A DNA stretch of 34,710 bases from Halomicronema sp. CCY15110 (GTDB taxonomy: Bacteria; Cyanobacteriota; Cyanobacteriia; Phormidesmidales; Phormidesmidaceae), in the NCBI RefSeq assembly GCF_016888165.1, contig NZ_JACSWC010000249.1:1-34710 (forward strand). Reading direction: 5' to 3'. This document shows positions 33,101 to 34,710 of this stretch, one piece after another. Below the pieces are notes generated by a model. That model did not search any database. It was not told where the DNA came from and saw nothing but the letters and a program-made list of their open reading frames with translations. Every line of letters starts with the position of its first letter. Positions within the stretch are counted from its first letter, which is position 1. The translations under genes and the position numbers were made by a program.

Positions 33101-33549
33101 CTATGTCCTGCAACTGCTAGAGAGTCATCCTCTGTTTTTGGATCGATCATCAGTGCCCAAAGCTGGGGCGCATTTTCGCTAGCTATTGGCCCCATTGCTT
33201 CAAGCACCGCGATCGCTGTCGCGAGTGTTTCTGGTGGACAAGATCTATTGGCCTCTGCATAACAATTTCTGTCATGCAAGATGTCCACAATCTGTTCGTA
33301 AACCTTTTGTGGAATAACTGTTTCGTTGCTAAGAGTTTCTAAATCAAAGTCTGCTAATTTGCCGAGCGCTTGCGCCCAAACCAGCGGATCGGAATCTTTC
33401 AATGCCGCCATAATGCCTTTATGCTGCCAAGTTTCGAGTTTGGGTTTTTCATACTCTTCTTGAGCATGGCCACTGCTGCTCAGCCCTAACACCAGCACAA
33501 CTGTCAGCAGTGCTAATACCAGCCCCCTCCACCATCGCCGTTGCCGCAT
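30109..33549 (-). CDS. HEAT-repeat membrane protein with C-terminal NACHT/STAND-like NTPase
   Basis: A 1146-residue protein. It opens with a signal peptide or anchor (RGLVLALLTVVLVLGLSSSG, then HAQ). About ten HEAT-like repeats of near 35 residues fill roughly residues 125-485, with the consensus PQLxxLIANPDxDxxVRxAA and ALGxMG. One or two hydrophobic segments lie near 660-720 (HALFWLALVFIY; AGYVGFALTWVPFL). The C-terminal half is a NACHT/STAND-like NTPase: Walker A GESGLGKT near 780, Walker B IDICIDGLNEV near 855, sensor-1-like NIIMTTQP, and near 1063 the FRHDKVMEFF motif seen at the end of NACHT modules. The usual STAND order is effector-NTPase-repeats; here repeats come first, on the far side of the membrane if the signal is used. 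No separate effector domain is evident. Function unknown; sensing, programmed death or defence are possible. Confidence 0.85.
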   Translation of the reverse strand: MRQRRWWRGLVLALLTVVLVLGLSSSGHAQEEYEKPKLETWQHKGIMAALKDSDPLVWAQALGKLADFDLETLSNETVIPQKVYEQIVDILHDRNCYAEANRSCPPETLATAIAVLEAMGPIASENAPQLWALMIDPKTEDDSLAVAGHRNVRSAAGSAFGRMGDAATEQVPQIFELIINPDTDDNVRWAAISALRTMETPSIDQASQLIDLIVNPDIDIDVRRAALSALGTFEAAAIDYAPEIMKLITNRDEDKELRWAATATIGNMGEAVVDYAPQLTELIANSDEQNVRSGAAFALSEIGNPAADQAPRLFALIADPSQDDDVRSAAVKALAEMDEVVADYAAQIVELIANLNEDEYFRYSLTWLFHKMGESGIEQAAELFDLVANPDIDPQVSFEASRALGSMGPAASTEGAKLFALIANPDIDGHVRIAATHAFGSIGEATPEQVQQLGEIIVDTRADHRLRYRATQALYRIKPDVAKSATSQLNRILSEQWQMRSRFEADETVSVVAANALSQLGPASNETRLHLLNAVSLNTFEADYFRFMAYYLSDGEADAMTLIRWLGLRDEEFLPDATQLTHREAREILRVFAEAWTDEINSLTKLDDEWPRQIASIVEATTWTPDDLPLLRQHHQNLKAMGSTQAAAVSSEIATLEWWRGIWIGRNVWMAHALFWLALVFIYPRSPQVQAIFFWNPWMRRIFGAGYVGFALTWVPFLRARLFAPFQDSLLADAGLAGFTPAAYFPDSTVETKATGEQQPLQQAIPAIKGQVILEGESGLGKTMFLRHLIQRTLQRRQGRSRFEVIKYITRPPRTMVFLPADRCADGVSEAIQVKLHGLAKDPHFLRDLIYSGAIDICIDGLNEVTADTRAKITEFVERYFKGNIIMTTQPLEWRPPATATTYKLNPLRRDKIQAFLVSREPTLSADAPIQGDAYIAACQSALEAALHPNQPAEELTAARRILSNPMDLSLVAQMIANKEPPNLFQLQQQQYKLMAADYQQLHLREFPLAAFSQQVYDMRLQDHTAIPEAEFFEELQCMERHKMVTRRQGIDNEGQPTKEWNFRHDKVMEFFIVQTFLGKNNDRPQQHMSDPRFRGVYFLLAKLMPIADALALREELIDYAADTRDHTVSDDFVQLLRSRRVSEAA

Positions 33550-33665
33550 ACCAACCCCTTGCCACTGCTCAGGTCTATCCTAGGGCCGCTCTACAGTCTT
33601 GGTCTAATTTCTCACAAAGACTTTGGTAGTGCTGTGCTTGAATGCTGGCAATCAGACAATGTTCT

Positions 33666-34445
33666 CTAAAATTGGCGACGGGCAAAGATAAACACGGCGA
33701 TCGCCAACAACAGCGCAGTGTAGAGCAAGCCATAAAGTAAGTGGCCGAGCAGTTCTGGTGGGGCGGGAAAGAGCGTCATGCCGTACACCGCCTCGTTGCG
33801 AAAGTTGAGGCGCTCTAGATCGGGCAGCACTAAGTACATGGCACTCGTCACCCGTTGAAAGAGGGGGCTCTCGGTCAGCTCGCCCAAGGCCACAATGTCT
33901 TGGCTCAAATGCCCCATGAGGTAAACCCCAATGGTCAACAAAGTGGCGAGCAAGGAACTGGTGAACACCCCAAATAGCAAGGCCGCTGCCGTTAACAACA
34001 TCAACTCGATAAACGTGTAGAAAATGGCGAGGAGCAAACTACCCGCGGTGAACTCAATTTGATTGAGAAGGAGCACACCAAAATAAATTGCCGTCAAGCA
34101 GGCGAGGAGCACTGCCAGCACCGCCGAGAGTCCGAAATGCTTGCCCCAGATAAATTCGAGGCGGCTGATGGGCTTGGAAATGAGCACCAGCACCGTCTTT
34201 TTCTCAATTTCTTTGTTAATCAGGCCCGTGCCCACAAAGACTGTGACCACGAGACCGAGCAGGTGAATGCCCGCCATGCCCAGGTCAAGGATAATTTTGT
34301 CTTGGGCGTTGGCCGCTACGCTGGGCAGCAGGGCCGCTGCGGCAAACATGAAGACGGCATACAACCCCATTAGATACAAGACGCGATCGCGAATCACTTC
34401 CTTGTAGACGTTGGTGGCGACGACAAAAATACGCGACAGACTCAT
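33666..34445 (-). CDS. ABC-2 type transporter permease
   Basis: A 259-residue integral membrane protein with about six hydrophobic segments, typical of ABC-2 permease subunits that work with a separate ATPase, moving drugs, lipids or polysaccharide. Markers: FVVATNVYKEVIRDRVLYLM at the N terminus, KEIEKKTVLVLISKPISRLE (the coupling loop that meets the ATPase) and the C-terminal helix ending VFIFARRQF. The ATG at 34445 (MSLSRIF) is preferred over the longer frame from 34505, whose first 20 residues are polar and unlike the family. The partner ATPase is not within the window. Confidence 0.88.
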   Translation of the reverse strand: MSLSRIFVVATNVYKEVIRDRVLYLMGLYAVFMFAAAALLPSVAANAQDKIILDLGMAGIHLLGLVVTVFVGTGLINKEIEKKTVLVLISKPISRLEFIWGKHFGLSAVLAVLLACLTAIYFGVLLLNQIEFTAGSLLLAIFYTFIELMLLTAAALLFGVFTSSLLATLLTIGVYLMGHLSQDIVALGELTESPLFQRVTSAMYLVLPDLERLNFRNEAVYGMTLFPAPPELLGHLLYGLLYTALLLAIAVFIFARRQF

Positions 34446-34568
34446 AGCTCTCAAACACTCGCTTTGCCTCAGACTGCAATGATACGTCTCTTTGTCCAGA
34501 CGCAACGACTGAAAGAGCGATCGCGGTTAGCGCCTTTGGGTATGTGTTTAGCATCAAGCTACCGTCGA

Positions 34569-34634
34569 TCCCCCTTTATCCCCCTGAAAAAGGCGTTCAT
34601 ATACTTCGCGCACCAAGTCCCCCTCATCCCCCTG
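34569..34634. repeat. C-rich TCCCCCT repeat pair
   Basis: TCCCCCTTTATCCCCCTG at 34569-34586 and TCCCCCTCATCCCCCTG at 34618-34634 are near-copies separated by 31 bases. This kind of heptad-based repeat recurs in cyanobacterial intergenic DNA. It lies upstream of the ABC-2 permease gene, near the window edge. Confidence 0.7.
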
Positions 34635-34710
34635 CCCCTTCTCCCAAAACTGGGCTACTAAGTACACACAAGTCATGTTGTAGTAGGATGCTGCCAGAAA
34701 ACATGGGGTC

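Noticed and set aside
1-34710. Many GCGATCGC octamers as a mobile repeat
   Set aside because: This is HIP1, the common cyanobacterial octamer found within genes as well as between them, and not a mobile element.

Overview
This window is a piece of a cyanobacterial chromosome. The evidence is the contiguous rubA, ycf48 and psbEFLJ block (rubredoxin, photosystem II assembly factor, cytochrome b559 and small PSII subunits), the divergent ndhCKJ operon of the photosynthetic NDH-1 complex, several cyanobacteria-restricted families (DUF3120, the TIGR03279 PDZ/radical-SAM protein), and the frequent octamer GCGATCGC (HIP1). The genus cannot be fixed from the sequence. Most of the window looks like mid-to-high GC vertically inherited housekeeping DNA, with scattered palindromic repeats and two dead transposase genes.

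Layout. 1-9.1 kb: FHA-adenylate cyclase and DUF3120 membrane protein (minus); UppP, TIGR03279 protein and TolC (plus); a bidirectional terminator; a CheY-like regulator and a DUF790/Bax1-like nuclease (minus), the latter apparently starting at ACG; the tRNA t6A synthase Sua5/TsaC (plus). 9.3-15.4 kb: a small degenerate histidine kinase, a DUF1801 protein, a short hypothetical, an SDR oxidoreductase, a transglutaminase-like protease, a nitroreductase and a small membrane protein, separated by gene-poor stretches rich in palindromes. 15.6-18.8 kb: a Wza-like SLBB polysaccharide export protein (minus), a flavin reductase-like protein and MoaE (plus).

19-24 kb is the photosynthetic core: an IS630-like remnant, then psbJ, psbL, psbF, psbE, ycf48 and rubA reading leftward with a strong terminator after psbJ, and ndhC-ndhK-ndhJ reading rightward with a terminator after ndhJ. 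psbF, psbL and psbJ are each about 40 codons. A long stem-loop separates ycf48 from psbE. A second transposase remnant lies beyond ndhJ, so the core is bracketed by transposase debris.

24.9-34.7 kb: an M23 envelope peptidase and biotin ligase BirA (minus), arginine decarboxylase SpeA (plus), a VapBC-type toxin-antitoxin pair (plus), and tail-to-tail with it a 1146-residue protein with a signal peptide, about ten 35-residue HEAT repeats, hydrophobic membrane segment(s) and a C-terminal NACHT/STAND-like NTPase. Its repeat-first, NTPase-last order with an apparently exported sensor is the best candidate here for an under-described system. The window ends in an ABC-2 permease gene.
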